Shown: piece by piece, positions 36,844 through 46,374 of the stretch
Numbering within the stretch: position 1 is the first letter of the stretch
Layout of the letters: the number at the start of each line of letters is the position of its first letter
From: Aliikangiella coralliicola
GTDB taxonomy: Bacteria; Pseudomonadota; Gammaproteobacteria; Enterobacterales; Kangiellaceae
Direction: 5' to 3'
NCBI RefSeq assembly: GCF_007004725.1
Contig: NZ_ML660164.1
Coordinates: forward strand, 1-64,000
Length of the DNA stretch: 64,000 nucleotides
Program-made: the position numbers and the translations under genes
The notes under the pieces: model-generated
Told to the model about the DNA's origin: nothing
The model's input: the letters and a program-made list of their open reading frames with translations, nothing else
The model's database searches: none

Positions 36844-37578
36844 GTGGAAATTTTTTCTTTAGCAGATTGGTTGGCGTTAGGTTGGTTTCTCCTGTGTTGG
36901 GGAGGTTACACCTATTTTGCAAATCGCTATCGCAAAGAAGCCGTTAATCTATCTCAGTCCTTAACGGAAATTCGGGGCAGTTGGATGGAGGCGATGGTTA
37001 AACGTGAAATGCGAATCGCTGATGCAACCGTATTAGGTATTCTTCAAAGAACGGTTACTTTTTTTGCTTCGACGACAATATTTATTCTCGCAGGTTTATT
37101 AGCCGTTTTAGGGGCGTCAGATAAGGCAATGCAACTTGCTCATGCGTTACCTTTTGTTGCTGAACATAGCCAGGCAGCATGGGAACTAAAAATATTGTTA
37201 ATGGTGTTTATATTTATCTACGCTTTTTTCAAATTTTCCTGGTCAGTCAGACAATATAATTTTGCGTTAGTCATGTTTGGTGCAGCGCCGGAAAGAGAAG
37301 AAGAATCATTTGAAGACTATGTTCAGTGTTCAAATGCGTTGCTGACTTCTGCAAACAATTCTTTTAACTATGGTTTAAGGGCTTATTCTCTTTCAATGGC
37401 AACGATTGGCTGGTTTGTGCATCCGTTTCTTTTTATGTTTTCAACGGCATGGGTTGTTGCTATTTTATATCGTCGAGAGTTTCATTCTCGAACCTTAGCG
37501 GCGATGCAGTCTGCAATTAATAGTTTTAAACAGCGTGATAATAAGGTCAATGCTAGCGACGTAGACGAAGTGCATTAA
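36844..37578 (+). CDS. DUF599 membrane protein
   Basis: The 244-residue protein matches DUF599: LADWLALGWFLLCWGGYTYF at the start, REMRIADATVLGILQRTVTFFAS, then FFKFSWSVRQYNFALVMFGAAP. Four hydrophobic segments. No function is known. Translation starts at GTG behind GGAG. Its last 26 bases overlap the 3' end of the convergent ccoI gene, so the two transcripts must be complementary at their ends. Confidence 0.9.
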   Translation: MEIFSLADWLALGWFLLCWGGYTYFANRYRKEAVNLSQSLTEIRGSWMEAMVKREMRIADATVLGILQRTVTFFASTTIFILAGLLAVLGASDKAMQLAHALPFVAEHSQAAWELKILLMVFIFIYAFFKFSWSVRQYNFALVMFGAAPEREEESFEDYVQCSNALLTSANNSFNYGLRAYSLSMATIGWFVHPFLFMFSTAWVVAILYRREFHSRTLAAMQSAINSFKQRDNKVNASDVDEVH

Positions 37579-39982
37579 TCACAACAATGAGAGAGCTTGT
37601 TGTCATTCCGATGGCAGCTAACCAGGCAGGAACGAGTCCTGCAATAGCGAAAGGAATTGCGGTAAGATTATAAATTACAGCCCAGCTAATATTTTGACGA
37701 ATGATCTTCTCCAGCTTTTTACTCAATTGAATGGCGAGTGGAATAACTGTCAGATCATGACTGACCAAAACTGCGTCAGATGAAGTTTTCGAGAGTTCGG
37801 ATGCAGTTCCCATCGTTACGCTAACGTCCGCTTGACCGAGAGCTCCAATATCGTTAACGCCGTCTCCGACCATTAATACAGAGCGTTTATTTTCCTGAGC
37901 ATCTTGAATGATACTGAGTTTTTCTTCTGGTGTCGCACTATGAAAAAATGCCTCAATTGCTAATTTTTGTGCGATGGATTCACAAGCGTTTTTGCTATCA
38001 CCACTAAGAAGATGGATATTCTGGCGGTTAGTGTGAAGTTGTTTTGTGGTCTCGATGGCTGTTGGGTTGAGTTTATCAGATAGAACAAAAGTTGCGATGT
38101 GCTCGTCATTTCTCGCAAGAAAAACATAAACCAGAGATTGAGTATTCGAACTTTGTTGTTTGATATGTTTTGAGCTTTGATGGCCTTTTTGAAAAGCAAA
38201 TTCGGGTTTGCCAATTCTAAAACAGTTCTGTTTTTCACCATCGAGCTTAATTTGACCTTGAATACCACCAGCGATGACTTCTGTTAACTCCGAGACTTTG
38301 ATTGAATGACTATTCAAATGTTTAAAGCCTTCTGCTATCGGGTGATTGGATATTTTTTCTAAAGCTGCGGCGATATTTTCGCACTCTGAAGCGCTCAGGT
38401 CTGCATGAGTTTGGGTTTCGATCAGTGTCATCTGGCCAAGGGTTAGCGTACCGGTTTTATCAAAATAAACGTCGGTTATTTTTCCAAGTTTTGACAATGT
38501 TCCCTTATTTTTGATCATGAGTCCCTTGTCAGTTAATTTGGCGATAGCTGCGGCGACTGCAGCAGGAGTTGCCAGGGAAAGGGCACACGGACAACTAACA
38601 ACCAGCAGAGACAGGATGACTGGAAACACATTTGACGGATCAATCTGCCACCAGATTGCACCACTGATGACACATAACACGAGCAAAATAATAACGTACC
38701 AGTTGGCCACTTTGTCGGCAAGGGTGACACGATCAGATGTGAGGTTTTCGGATTTATTTTGTAGTTGGATGAGTTTTTGAATGCGGCTGCTCTTCAAATC
38801 ATGGGTAGCACGCATGACAAAGCCCGCGCTATTGTTGGTTGAGCCGCTGAATAATTTATCTCCTGTGGATTTGGAAATTGGCATAAACTCGCCAGTGATA
38901 ACTGCCTGATTAATTTCTGCTTGTGGACTCGTTAACACGCCGTCAACGGGAATGACTGCTCCGGCATTTATTATCAGCTGATCGTTTTCTCTGACCTCTG
39001 CAACGGGAATTATTTCGATTGATTCATCGTCTTTTTTTCTAGAAACAGAGAGGGGAAGCAAGCGATTAAAATTCTGTTGTTTCAATATCGCTTTTAATCT
39101 CATGCGGTGTTCTAAATATCGCCCAACCAGGAGGAAAAAAGTAAACATCACAACAGAGTCGAAATAAAAAACATTGTTATGAGTTAACAGTGAAAATACG
39201 CTGGCCGCATACGCAGATAAGATTGCGATTGACACTGGTAAATTCATTCCAAAATAGTGATGCTTTAACGAATTCCAGGCGCTGACAAAAAAAGGTGAGG
39301 CCGAGTAGAAAACCACGGGAGTGGCTAATAAGCCGCTGACCAGATGCAGGAAGTAAGCATGCTGCTCTGATATGTCCTGAAAGTCGCCGATGTAAAGCCC
39401 GGTAGCGAACATCATCACCTGCATCATTGCCAGGCCGGCAACAATCAAACGTTTAACAAAGGCTTTTTCTTCGCGTTTTGCTGACTGTTCCAGTTGATCT
39501 TCACTAAAGGGATATGCGCGGTATCCAAGTTGTCGGATGTTCTTTAAGGTCGGACTGATTTGAGCATCTTTTTGGAATTTAATCGTTGCACGTTGAGTGG
39601 TGGTGTTAATCTGGATATCGATAATTTCAGGACGAACACCAACTTGTTTTTTGATCAACCAGCCGCAAGCGGCACAAGTGATTCCTTCGATTCCTAACTC
39701 GATGGTTTTACTATTGTTCTCATCGTGAGTGATGGAATTCATCACTGCTGGATTATCTAAAGATTCAAGCTCAAAAATTTCTTCGGGCAGTATATCTTCT
39801 GCTTTGTTATTTTTTTCAGTTCTAAATTGATAGAAATCTTCTTGACCGTTGTTACAAATCAACTGGGCGACCGCCAGGCAGCCGGGGCAACAGAACTGCC
39901 TTATCTCAGTCAGAACTTCGAGTTGAAAATTTTGACCCGCTGGAACTTCAAGATCACAGTGATAACAACGGTCGACCATCAT
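37553..39982 (-). CDS. ccoI: Copper-transporting P-type ATPase CcoI (FixI)
   Basis: CcoI loads copper into the cbb3 oxidase. The 809-residue protein has an N-terminal cysteine motif (CYHCD, CCPGC), a heavy-metal-binding domain with CAAC at 103-106, the transmembrane motif CPC (SCPCALSLATP), the phosphorylation motif DKTGTLT and GDGVNDIGAL. The start MMVDRC overlaps the ccoH stop. It ends the ccoNOQPGHI unit. A ccoS gene, usual after ccoI, is not present: the 3' end runs into the convergent DUF599 gene. Confidence 0.96.
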   Translation of the reverse strand: MMVDRCYHCDLEVPAGQNFQLEVLTEIRQFCCPGCLAVAQLICNNGQEDFYQFRTEKNNKAEDILPEEIFELESLDNPAVMNSITHDENNSKTIELGIEGITCAACGWLIKKQVGVRPEIIDIQINTTTQRATIKFQKDAQISPTLKNIRQLGYRAYPFSEDQLEQSAKREEKAFVKRLIVAGLAMMQVMMFATGLYIGDFQDISEQHAYFLHLVSGLLATPVVFYSASPFFVSAWNSLKHHYFGMNLPVSIAILSAYAASVFSLLTHNNVFYFDSVVMFTFFLLVGRYLEHRMRLKAILKQQNFNRLLPLSVSRKKDDESIEIIPVAEVRENDQLIINAGAVIPVDGVLTSPQAEINQAVITGEFMPISKSTGDKLFSGSTNNSAGFVMRATHDLKSSRIQKLIQLQNKSENLTSDRVTLADKVANWYVIILLVLCVISGAIWWQIDPSNVFPVILSLLVVSCPCALSLATPAAVAAAIAKLTDKGLMIKNKGTLSKLGKITDVYFDKTGTLTLGQMTLIETQTHADLSASECENIAAALEKISNHPIAEGFKHLNSHSIKVSELTEVIAGGIQGQIKLDGEKQNCFRIGKPEFAFQKGHQSSKHIKQQSSNTQSLVYVFLARNDEHIATFVLSDKLNPTAIETTKQLHTNRQNIHLLSGDSKNACESIAQKLAIEAFFHSATPEEKLSIIQDAQENKRSVLMVGDGVNDIGALGQADVSVTMGTASELSKTSSDAVLVSHDLTVIPLAIQLSKKLEKIIRQNISWAVIYNLTAIPFAIAGLVPAWLAAIGMTTSSLIVVINALRLRR

Positions 39983-40479
39983 CTACCATTGGTGCTAATC
40001 GTGAGCTGTGAGCTTTCTGGATAATGCCAGCGAGATTTGAGTAACCAGGTCTCAGTGTCGTTGAGCAGTCGAATGTGCCAATAGGCTTGTGGCAGCTCTG
40101 GTAGCTGGGCGACATATTCCTGAGCCGAAAGCTTTTCTAACTGGAGATTCTGGTCAAGTTTTTGTTGAGTAGGGTGAGAAAAAGTGAGTTTTAATTGTCG
40201 AAAGTCGGTTTGTTCACCATTGAGTTTTACTACCAGCAATTGACTTGCTGTGTCCACCTCTAGTTGAGCAGAGAGATTGAGTTCCTTTGCAAATGCCTGT
40301 TTGGCAAGTGACTGATTGATGGCGAGGCCTTTTTTAAAATAATCATCCTGTACCATACTATGTGGTTGATCGGATGCAATTTGAAAAGTAATGACACCTG
40401 CCACAATGGTCAGTAGCGGAATCGAGAATACTAGCCAGGGCCAGAACTGTTTAAACCAGGGTTTTTGCTGTGAGTCCAT
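39979..40479 (-). CDS. ccoH: FixH/CcoH family protein
   Basis: A 166-residue protein with one N-terminal helix (about 15-33) and the family motif ASDQPHSMVQDDYFKKGLAINQ. CcoH stabilises the assembling cbb3 oxidase. The rest is a periplasmic beta-rich domain. It starts four bases after ccoG and overlaps ccoI by four bases. Confidence 0.93.
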   Translation of the reverse strand: MDSQQKPWFKQFWPWLVFSIPLLTIVAGVITFQIASDQPHSMVQDDYFKKGLAINQSLAKQAFAKELNLSAQLEVDTASQLLVVKLNGEQTDFRQLKLTFSHPTQQKLDQNLQLEKLSAQEYVAQLPELPQAYWHIRLLNDTETWLLKSRWHYPESSQLTISTNGR

Positions 40480-40483
40480 CGGG

Positions 40484-41881
40484 TTACCTTTTTTTCGGGC
40501 CGAGAAATTTTGCCTTGGCTACATGAATATCGTTTGAGCCATCTTTAGTTGTCGTCGTTATTTTGAAGAAAATATCATTTGAACGCTGACTGAGTGCCTC
40601 TTGAGGTGCGCTGACTCGTAACGGTAGCGTGAGGACTTTTCCTGCTTCGATAGAAAATTCTTTTTCACCTTGAACTTGAGTATCGCTGATTCCTTCAACG
40701 CTAAGCATATAATGTTGAGAAACCTGTGACATGTTTAATATTTTTAGTTGGTAAGTATTTTCAATACTACCATCGAATGCTTCGGTATAGAGATTATTTC
40801 TATCTCGAATAACATTGACATCTAGTGGCGTTCTAGACGCAATCAAATAAATAAAAGTGAATATCAGGCCGAGAAAAAGCGAAATGTAAAGCAAAGTTCT
40901 TGGTCTGAATAACTTGGTTTCCTTGCCTTTTTCTGCATGTTCCGTCGTATATTGAATTAACCCTTTGGGATAGTCCATTTGTTCCATGACATTATCACAA
41001 ACATCGATACACGCGGCGCAAGCGATACACTCGTATTGTAATCCGTCCCGGATATCAATGCCGGTGGGGCACACGTGAACACACTGGTGGCAATCAATAC
41101 AATCGCCAAGTCCTTTTGATTGATAATCAGAATTCTTTTTTCGTTTACCCCGGTTTTCACCGCGTTTTTTATCATAGGAAATGATTAACGTATCTTTATC
41201 GAACATCGCACTTTGAAAGCGAGCATAAGGACACATGTGCAAGCAAACCTGTTCGCGTAACCTGCCTGCATTGCCATAGGTCGCCAATGAATAAAGGCCA
41301 ATCCAGAACCATTCCCATGGACCTAAAGAGAGACTAACTATTCCATCCCACAATTCTCTGATCGGCGAGAAGTAGCCAACAAAGGTGTAGCCGGTAAACA
41401 AGGCAAAAACAATCCAGAGTGTATGCTTGGTTGTTTTCTTGAATATTTTTTCCGGTCCCCAAGGTTTTTTGTCTAACTTCATTCGCTTGTTGCGATTACC
41501 TTCAACTAGCTCTTCAATCCAGATGAACGTTTCGGTCCAAACTGTTTGCGGGCAAGCGTAACCACACCACACTCGGCCGGCAATTGCGGTAAATAAAAAT
41601 AGTCCTACCGCACAAATCACCAAAAGCAAGGTCAGGTAAACAAAGTCCTGTGGCCAGAAGGTAATACCGAAAAGATGAAATTGCCTGGCCGGTAAATCAA
41701 GTAAAATGGCTTGACGAGAATCCCAGGTGACCCAGGGAGCCAGGTAGTAAAAACCAAGTAAAAATAAAACAGAAAAAATACGAAGTTTTGCAAAAATTCC
41801 ATTAACCTGGCGAGGATATATTTTGTCAGGTTTGGCGTAAAGATCACGAATGATATAAGTATCGGATTGAGATTGTGACAT
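40484..41881 (-). CDS. ccoG: Cytochrome c oxidase accessory protein CcoG
   Basis: CcoG is a membrane ferredoxin that reduces Cu(II) for oxidase assembly. The protein of about 465 residues has five helices, the CGYACPQTVW motif, two 4Fe-4S clusters (CIDCHQCVHVCPTGIDIR and CIACAACIDVCD) and a C-terminal IgG-like domain. I start at the ATG at 41881; the frame opens at a TTG at 41896. It lies 93 bp after ccoP. Confidence 0.96.
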   Translation of the reverse strand: MSQSQSDTYIIRDLYAKPDKIYPRQVNGIFAKLRIFSVLFLLGFYYLAPWVTWDSRQAILLDLPARQFHLFGITFWPQDFVYLTLLLVICAVGLFLFTAIAGRVWCGYACPQTVWTETFIWIEELVEGNRNKRMKLDKKPWGPEKIFKKTTKHTLWIVFALFTGYTFVGYFSPIRELWDGIVSLSLGPWEWFWIGLYSLATYGNAGRLREQVCLHMCPYARFQSAMFDKDTLIISYDKKRGENRGKRKKNSDYQSKGLGDCIDCHQCVHVCPTGIDIRDGLQYECIACAACIDVCDNVMEQMDYPKGLIQYTTEHAEKGKETKLFRPRTLLYISLFLGLIFTFIYLIASRTPLDVNVIRDRNNLYTEAFDGSIENTYQLKILNMSQVSQHYMLSVEGISDTQVQGEKEFSIEAGKVLTLPLRVSAPQEALSQRSNDIFFKITTTTKDGSNDIHVAKAKFLGPKKR

Positions 41882-41974
41882 CTTATCAATTTCCAAGCAT
41901 TAGCAGGTTTCGTGCAGAAGCGCCAAAGGCATTTGCCTCTGGCGTTAACTGAAAGCTAAGTTTCGCAGTAGCCT

Positions 41975-42856
41975 TTATTGATTCGAGAGGCTATAAACGT
42001 AAGCTGCAACCAGGTGAGATTTTGCATCACCTAGAATATCTTTATGTGGCGGCATCTCACCGGTGCGACCGTTTCTGATGGTGTCCGCTATTGCCGTTTT
42101 TGAGGCACCGTGTAGCCAGATATTATCGGTCAGGTTAGGCGCGCCGACACTTGTATTTCCTTTACCGTCAGTACCATGACAAACGAAGCATTGAACGTCA
42201 AAAGTCGCTTTACCTGCCGCCGCTTTTGCTTCATCAACTTTATTGCCGGAAAGCTGACCAACATAGTTAACCAACTCATCAACCTGACTTGCAGTGAGGT
42301 TAGCGCCGAAAGGAGGCATTGCACCTATTCTTCCGTTAACAATACTATGCTTTAACTGCTCAGGTGAACCGCCCCACAACCAGTCTTTATCGGTTAGGTT
42401 TGGATAACCGGGGTTGCCGCGTGCATCAGAACCGTGACAGCCAAAACAGGTGTTAACAAAGATTCTTTTACCCATTTCAGTTGCCTGTTTAATTTTGGCG
42501 AGTTCTGCAATGGGTACATCGGCATACTTATCAAAAAGAGGCTGGTACAGTCTTTTGGCCGACTCAACTTCATTGTTATGCTGTCCTTCCATTGACCACT
42601 CCAAAGTTCCTTTGAAGTTGCCCAGACCGGGGTAAAGTACCAGGTAACCAATGCTGAATACTAAAGTGATATAAAACATGTTTAACCACCAGCGTGGCAG
42701 AGGGTTATTATATTCTTCGATTCCGTCGTAGACGTGCCCGGTTGTTTCGCCTTCTTCGCTTTCTTTAATTCTTCTGGTCCAGTAGAGCAGTCCCCAACAT
42801 CCTAAAATGTTGATAGCTACAATGATTATGACCCACCAATTCCAAAATTCAGTCAT
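41975..42856 (-). CDS. ccoP: cbb3 cytochrome oxidase subunit III (CcoP)
   Basis: CcoP is a membrane-anchored dihaem cytochrome c that passes electrons to CcoO. The 293-residue protein has two N-terminal helices and two CxxCH haem sites, CFGCH at 137-141 and CFVCH at 223-227; methionines after each (GAMPPF, GEMPPH) are the likely axial ligands. It overlaps ccoQ by eight bases. Confidence 0.97.
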   Translation of the reverse strand: MTEFWNWWVIIIVAINILGCWGLLYWTRRIKESEEGETTGHVYDGIEEYNNPLPRWWLNMFYITLVFSIGYLVLYPGLGNFKGTLEWSMEGQHNNEVESAKRLYQPLFDKYADVPIAELAKIKQATEMGKRIFVNTCFGCHGSDARGNPGYPNLTDKDWLWGGSPEQLKHSIVNGRIGAMPPFGANLTASQVDELVNYVGQLSGNKVDEAKAAAGKATFDVQCFVCHGTDGKGNTSVGAPNLTDNIWLHGASKTAIADTIRNGRTGEMPPHKDILGDAKSHLVAAYVYSLSNQ

Positions 42857-43040
42857 GGTTTTTCACCTTAGTTTTATCCTGGTTTATTTGTTCACTACGC
42901 TCATCCCCGTCGTTAAAGACAAGGTTCGCAGCGTCTTCATAGTGGCGCTTGTTCTTTTTACTGAATACTTGATAGATCAGTACGATAAACAAAACAAACA
43001 GAGCAAGCGTAATCAAACTTCGAATTAGGTTGATATCCAC
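42849..43040 (-). CDS. ccoQ: cbb3 cytochrome oxidase subunit CcoQ
   Basis: A 63-residue protein with one transmembrane helix (about 8-26) and a charged tail (DGDERSEQINQDK). Its position between ccoO and ccoP and its size identify it. CcoQ stabilises the core oxidase in some species. It overlaps ccoP and lies six bases after ccoO. Confidence 0.93.
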   Translation of the reverse strand: MDINLIRSLITLALFVLFIVLIYQVFSKKNKRHYEDAANLVFNDGDERSEQINQDKTKVKNHD

Positions 43041-43046
43041 TTTAAG

Positions 43047-43655
43047 TTACCTTTTGTCTTTTAAAGCCAGACCAAGCGCTTGAAGATAAGCAACAACGGC
43101 GTCTAATTCCGTTTTGCCTTCAACGGCTGCACTAGCGCCGGCGATGTCCTCATCGGTGTAAGGAACCCCCAAAAACTTAAAGGCTTTTAGCTTTTCTGGA
43201 GTGAGTTCGCTATCGATAAGTTTATGTTCCAACCAGGGAAAAGCAGGCATGTTTGATTCTGGGACAACGTCTCTTGGATTGATCAGGTGAACACGATGCC
43301 ATTCGTCGCTGTAGCGTCCGCCAACACGGGCAAGGTCGGGACCGGTTCGTTTAGAACCCCATAAAAATGGATGTTCCCAAACATGCTCGCCGGCGACAGA
43401 ATAGTGGCCATAGCGCTCTGTCTCAGCTCTGAATGGTCGAATCATTTGTGAGTGACAAGTAGTACAACCCTCACGAATGTATATGTCTCTTCCTTCTAAC
43501 TGCAGCGCGGTGTAGGGTTTTAACCCGGCAACAGGTTCTGTTGTATCTTTTAAGAAAAATAGTGGGACGATTTCTGCCAAACCACCGAAGCTGATGACAA
43601 TAATAATTAAAATCCCCATCAGGCCAATATTTTTTTCAATCGCTTCATGTTGCAT
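43047..43655 (-). CDS. ccoO: cbb3 cytochrome oxidase subunit II (CcoO)
   Basis: CcoO is a monohaem cytochrome c. The 202-residue protein has one N-terminal helix and the haem site CTTCH at 64-68, followed by [14 protein letters not shown] and a distal methionine in SNMPAFPWL. All features are typical. It lies three bases after ccoN. Confidence 0.98.
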   Translation of the reverse strand: MQHEAIEKNIGLMGILIIIVISFGGLAEIVPLFFLKDTTEPVAGLKPYTALQLEGRDIYIREGCTTCHSQMIRPFRAETERYGHYSVAGEHVWEHPFLWGSKRTGPDLARVGGRYSDEWHRVHLINPRDVVPESNMPAFPWLEHKLIDSELTPEKLKAFKFLGVPYTDEDIAGASAAVEGKTELDAVVAYLQALGLALKDKR

Positions 43656-43658
43656 CGA

Positions 43659-45089
43659 TTAGCCCTCCTTTATATTGTTTGATTCAGACGCATCGACGTC
43701 AGGTCCAGCTTGAATTGTTTTAATGACGTTGTATGCCATAATGAGCATCCCGGCCAAGAATAAAATTCCGCCTAAAAGTCTAATTCCATAATAGGGGTAG
43801 GTGGCTTGAACTGATTCAACGAAACTATAAGTCAAGGTACCGTCTTCATTTACAGCTCGCCACATCAAACCTTGCATGACACCGGCAATCCACATTGCTG
43901 ATATGTATAGAACGACACCAATGGTAGATACCCAAAAATGGATATTTACAAGATTAATACTGACCATATCTTTGCGGCCAAATAACTTAGGGATCATGTA
44001 GTACATCGCCCCAATAGTGACAAACGCAACCCAGCCTAATGCGCCTGAGTGAACGTGACCAATGGTCCAGTCGGTGTAGTGTGATAGCGCATTGACGGTT
44101 TTGATGGCCATCATCGGTCCTTCAAAAGTAGCCATTCCATAAAACGAAAGTGATACGATCAAAAACTTAAGAATAGGGTCGCTACGAAGTTTGTGCCAGG
44201 CGCCGGACAAAGTCATGATTCCGTTGATCATTCCGCCCCAGGAAGGTGCTAGTAAGATAAGAGAAAAAACCATTCCTAAAGATTGCGCCCAGCTTGGTAA
44301 AGCTGTGTAGTGTAGATGATGTGGGCCGGCCCACATGTAAATCGCTATTAAAGCCCAGAAATGAACAATAGATAGGCGATAGGAATAAACAGGGCGTCCC
44401 GCCTGTTTCGGTATAAAGTAATACATTATGCCAAGAAAGCCTGCTGTCAGGAAAAATCCGACCGCGTTATGCCCATACCACCATTGTACCATTGCATCGA
44501 TAGCACCGGAGTAAGCAGAATAGGATTTAGTCAGTGATACTGGAACAGCGGCGCTATTAACGATGTGCAAGACTGCAACGGTAAGAATGAAGGCGCCATA
44601 AAACCAGTTGGCAACATAAATGTGTGGTGCCTTACGTTTCATGATTGTGCCAAAATACAATATTGCGTAAGCCACCCAGACGACGGCAATTAGAATATCG
44701 ATTGGCCACTCAAGCTCTGCATATTCTTTGGCGCTGGTCCAGCCCATCGGTAGTGAAATCGCCGCTAACACAATCACCAGCTGCCATCCCCAAAATACAA
44801 ATGCGGCCAGTCCATTACTGATGAGCGGGGCCTGGCAAGTTCTCTGTACAACGTAAAGTGAAGTTGCCATTAATGCACAACCGCCAAACGCGAAGATAAC
44901 AGCGTTGGTGTGTAAAGGTCTTAAACGACCGTAAGTTAAATACTCGATACCATAAGTTAGGTCAGGCCAAAATAACTGTGCGGCGATAATCACGCCAACC
45001 AGCATTCCGACGATACCCCATACGACAGTCATAATAGAAAACTGTCTGACCACACGATAGTTATAGGTCAGAGAATTAGTTTCAGACAT
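43659..45089 (-). CDS. ccoN: cbb3 cytochrome oxidase subunit I (CcoN)
   Basis: CcoN is the catalytic subunit with haems b and b3 and CuB that reduces oxygen with high affinity. The protein, about 476 residues, has twelve helices and the conserved [39 protein letters not shown] and [12 protein letters not shown] histidines. I place the start at the ATG at 45089 behind GGGA; ATGs at 45101 and beyond are in frame. A perfect FNR box lies about 77 bp upstream. Confidence 0.98.
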   Translation of the reverse strand: MSETNSLTYNYRVVRQFSIMTVVWGIVGMLVGVIIAAQLFWPDLTYGIEYLTYGRLRPLHTNAVIFAFGGCALMATSLYVVQRTCQAPLISNGLAAFVFWGWQLVIVLAAISLPMGWTSAKEYAELEWPIDILIAVVWVAYAILYFGTIMKRKAPHIYVANWFYGAFILTVAVLHIVNSAAVPVSLTKSYSAYSGAIDAMVQWWYGHNAVGFFLTAGFLGIMYYFIPKQAGRPVYSYRLSIVHFWALIAIYMWAGPHHLHYTALPSWAQSLGMVFSLILLAPSWGGMINGIMTLSGAWHKLRSDPILKFLIVSLSFYGMATFEGPMMAIKTVNALSHYTDWTIGHVHSGALGWVAFVTIGAMYYMIPKLFGRKDMVSINLVNIHFWVSTIGVVLYISAMWIAGVMQGLMWRAVNEDGTLTYSFVESVQATYPYYGIRLLGGILFLAGMLIMAYNVIKTIQAGPDVDASESNNIKEG

Positions 45090-45165
45090 TTTTATTCCCA
45101 TTGTTATAAAAGAAACCGGCGAATATCGCCGCAACGAATTTTGCCTTAATAGCAGTGCGTCAAAT

Positions 45166-45179
45166 TTGATCTAAATCAA
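45166..45179. promoter_or_regulatory. Perfect FNR/Anr box upstream of ccoN
   Basis: TTGAT-CTAA-ATCAA matches the FNR consensus exactly. If it acts at -41.5 on ccoN, transcription would start near 45131 with CAAAAT (minus strand, 45143-45138) as the -10 element. This fits low-oxygen activation of cbb3 oxidase. The site is symmetric and could also act on the plus strand. Confidence 0.88.
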
Positions 45180-45255
45180 TAAAATATTTATGGGTATTTA
45201 GTGATTACTCTTGGACATGTAAATATTCACGTAATTATAGAACAAGGAGATATGA

Positions 45256-45342
45256 ATGCACATATTATCAGTTGATTTTTGCACAAAAAAAACTAATGAA
45301 TATCTATCAAATTATTATTGTTATTGCTGTTTGCCTGAATGA
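45256..45342 (+). CDS. Possible 28-codon cysteine-rich small protein
   Basis: An ATG at 45256 lies six bases after AAGGAG (45244-45249), an ideal ribosome binding site, in a gap with no other gene. The frame gives 28 residues ending YYCYCCLPE, with cysteines at 9, 22, 24 and 25. It lies divergent from ccoN and 77 bp from the FNR box, and a hairpin follows its stop. No promoter is clear. An ATG at 45252 in another frame gives only seven codons. It could be chance in AT-rich DNA. Confidence 0.3.
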   Translation: MHILSVDFCTKKTNEYLSNYYCYCCLPE

Positions 45343-45352
45343 GGACAGATAG

Positions 45353-45401
45353 GCTCACTTACTCTCCGTGGACGCTTATGCGAGGAGAGTAAATTGTGAG
45401 C
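45353..45401. terminator. Large hairpin between uspE and ccoN
   Basis: GCTCAC and TTACTCTCC (45353-45367) pair with GGAGAGTAA (45384-45392) and GTGAGC (45396-45401), with a 3-nt bulge. It could end uspE transcripts (minus strand) or the small frame at 45256. No T-run follows on either strand. Confidence 0.45.
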
Positions 45402-45459
45402 GGTTGTAATTGTGATTGGTTGAATTGATATTAGTCAATCGGACCATTCATTCAAAAAA

Positions 45460-46374
45460 TTAATTGATTGAGCCCGGCTTTAACGCGAGAACTTCGCATT
45501 GAAGATGAGTTAGCACGCGTTCCGCTGTGTTCCCCATAAAGGCACCTTTAATACCGCTTCTGCCGATTGTTCCCATGACCACTAATTGTGAGTCAATTTC
45601 TTCAGCTAAGGCGGGGATTCTATCTTCTGCAAGCCCTTCAACGACATGCTGGTTTTCACTGGAAACATTGAAGTCAGTAACCAGTGAAGCCAGTTTTTCG
45701 TGATTCAGACTGTTGACCTGGGTACGTAGATCCTCCAGGTCAAATCCGGGAATCGAGATAGCCTTATCAACCATCGGCGTGATATGAGTGCTGACAGCAT
45801 GGATTGGTGCGTCAGTCAGCCGGCCTAGCAATTTAGCATAGCCGACAATCTGACTGTTAAAAGATTGCTCTTTAGGATCTTCTGAAGCGGCGTCTACTGC
45901 CGCTAAAATCGGAGATGTGAGTTTCCATTGCTCATCTTTAACCAGTAGAATAGGGGCTGGACATTGCCTCAACAGTTGCCAATCCATGGGCATAGTAAAG
46001 GGGTTAATACTTGAAGCACTTTCGCTAATCCGTTTAACCACCAGGTCAGGTTTCGTTTCTTCGCAAGCTTCAATCACCGCTTTTTGAATTTTTCGGTGCC
46101 ATTTTACCTGGGTTGTAACCGGAATCCCCTTCGATTCGATGTTGGCTTTTAGTTCATTCAGGTAGTCCAGACGTTCCTGTAGTTTTTGTTCCTTAATCAG
46201 TTTTTTTTGAGATCCGGGCAGCAGGGGGGATAATTCTGTCCCTGGATCATAAACCCAACTTAACAGATTTAGTTTTATGTCGTAAAATTCAGCAAATTGT
46301 ATCGCTCGGCTTAAAGCGATGTGATTCCGCCGCTTACCGCTGACGATGACTAAGATGTTCTGTGGAAACTTCAT
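45460..46374 (-). CDS. uspE: Universal stress protein E (tandem USP domains)
   Basis: A 304-residue protein with two UspA-type domains. The second has the nucleotide-binding pattern GTIGRSGIKGAFMGNTAERVL-like, split here into GTIGRSGIKG and GNTAERVL. UspE proteins serve stress resistance and motility/adhesion traits in E. coli, and often sit near fnr. Here it lies upstream of the cbb3 locus on the same strand. GGAGGGAAAAA precedes the ATG. Unusual 20-bp tandem repeats lie just upstream. Confidence 0.92.
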   Translation of the reverse strand: MKFPQNILVIVSGKRRNHIALSRAIQFAEFYDIKLNLLSWVYDPGTELSPLLPGSQKKLIKEQKLQERLDYLNELKANIESKGIPVTTQVKWHRKIQKAVIEACEETKPDLVVKRISESASSINPFTMPMDWQLLRQCPAPILLVKDEQWKLTSPILAAVDAASEDPKEQSFNSQIVGYAKLLGRLTDAPIHAVSTHITPMVDKAISIPGFDLEDLRTQVNSLNHEKLASLVTDFNVSSENQHVVEGLAEDRIPALAEEIDSQLVVMGTIGRSGIKGAFMGNTAERVLTHLQCEVLALKPGSIN

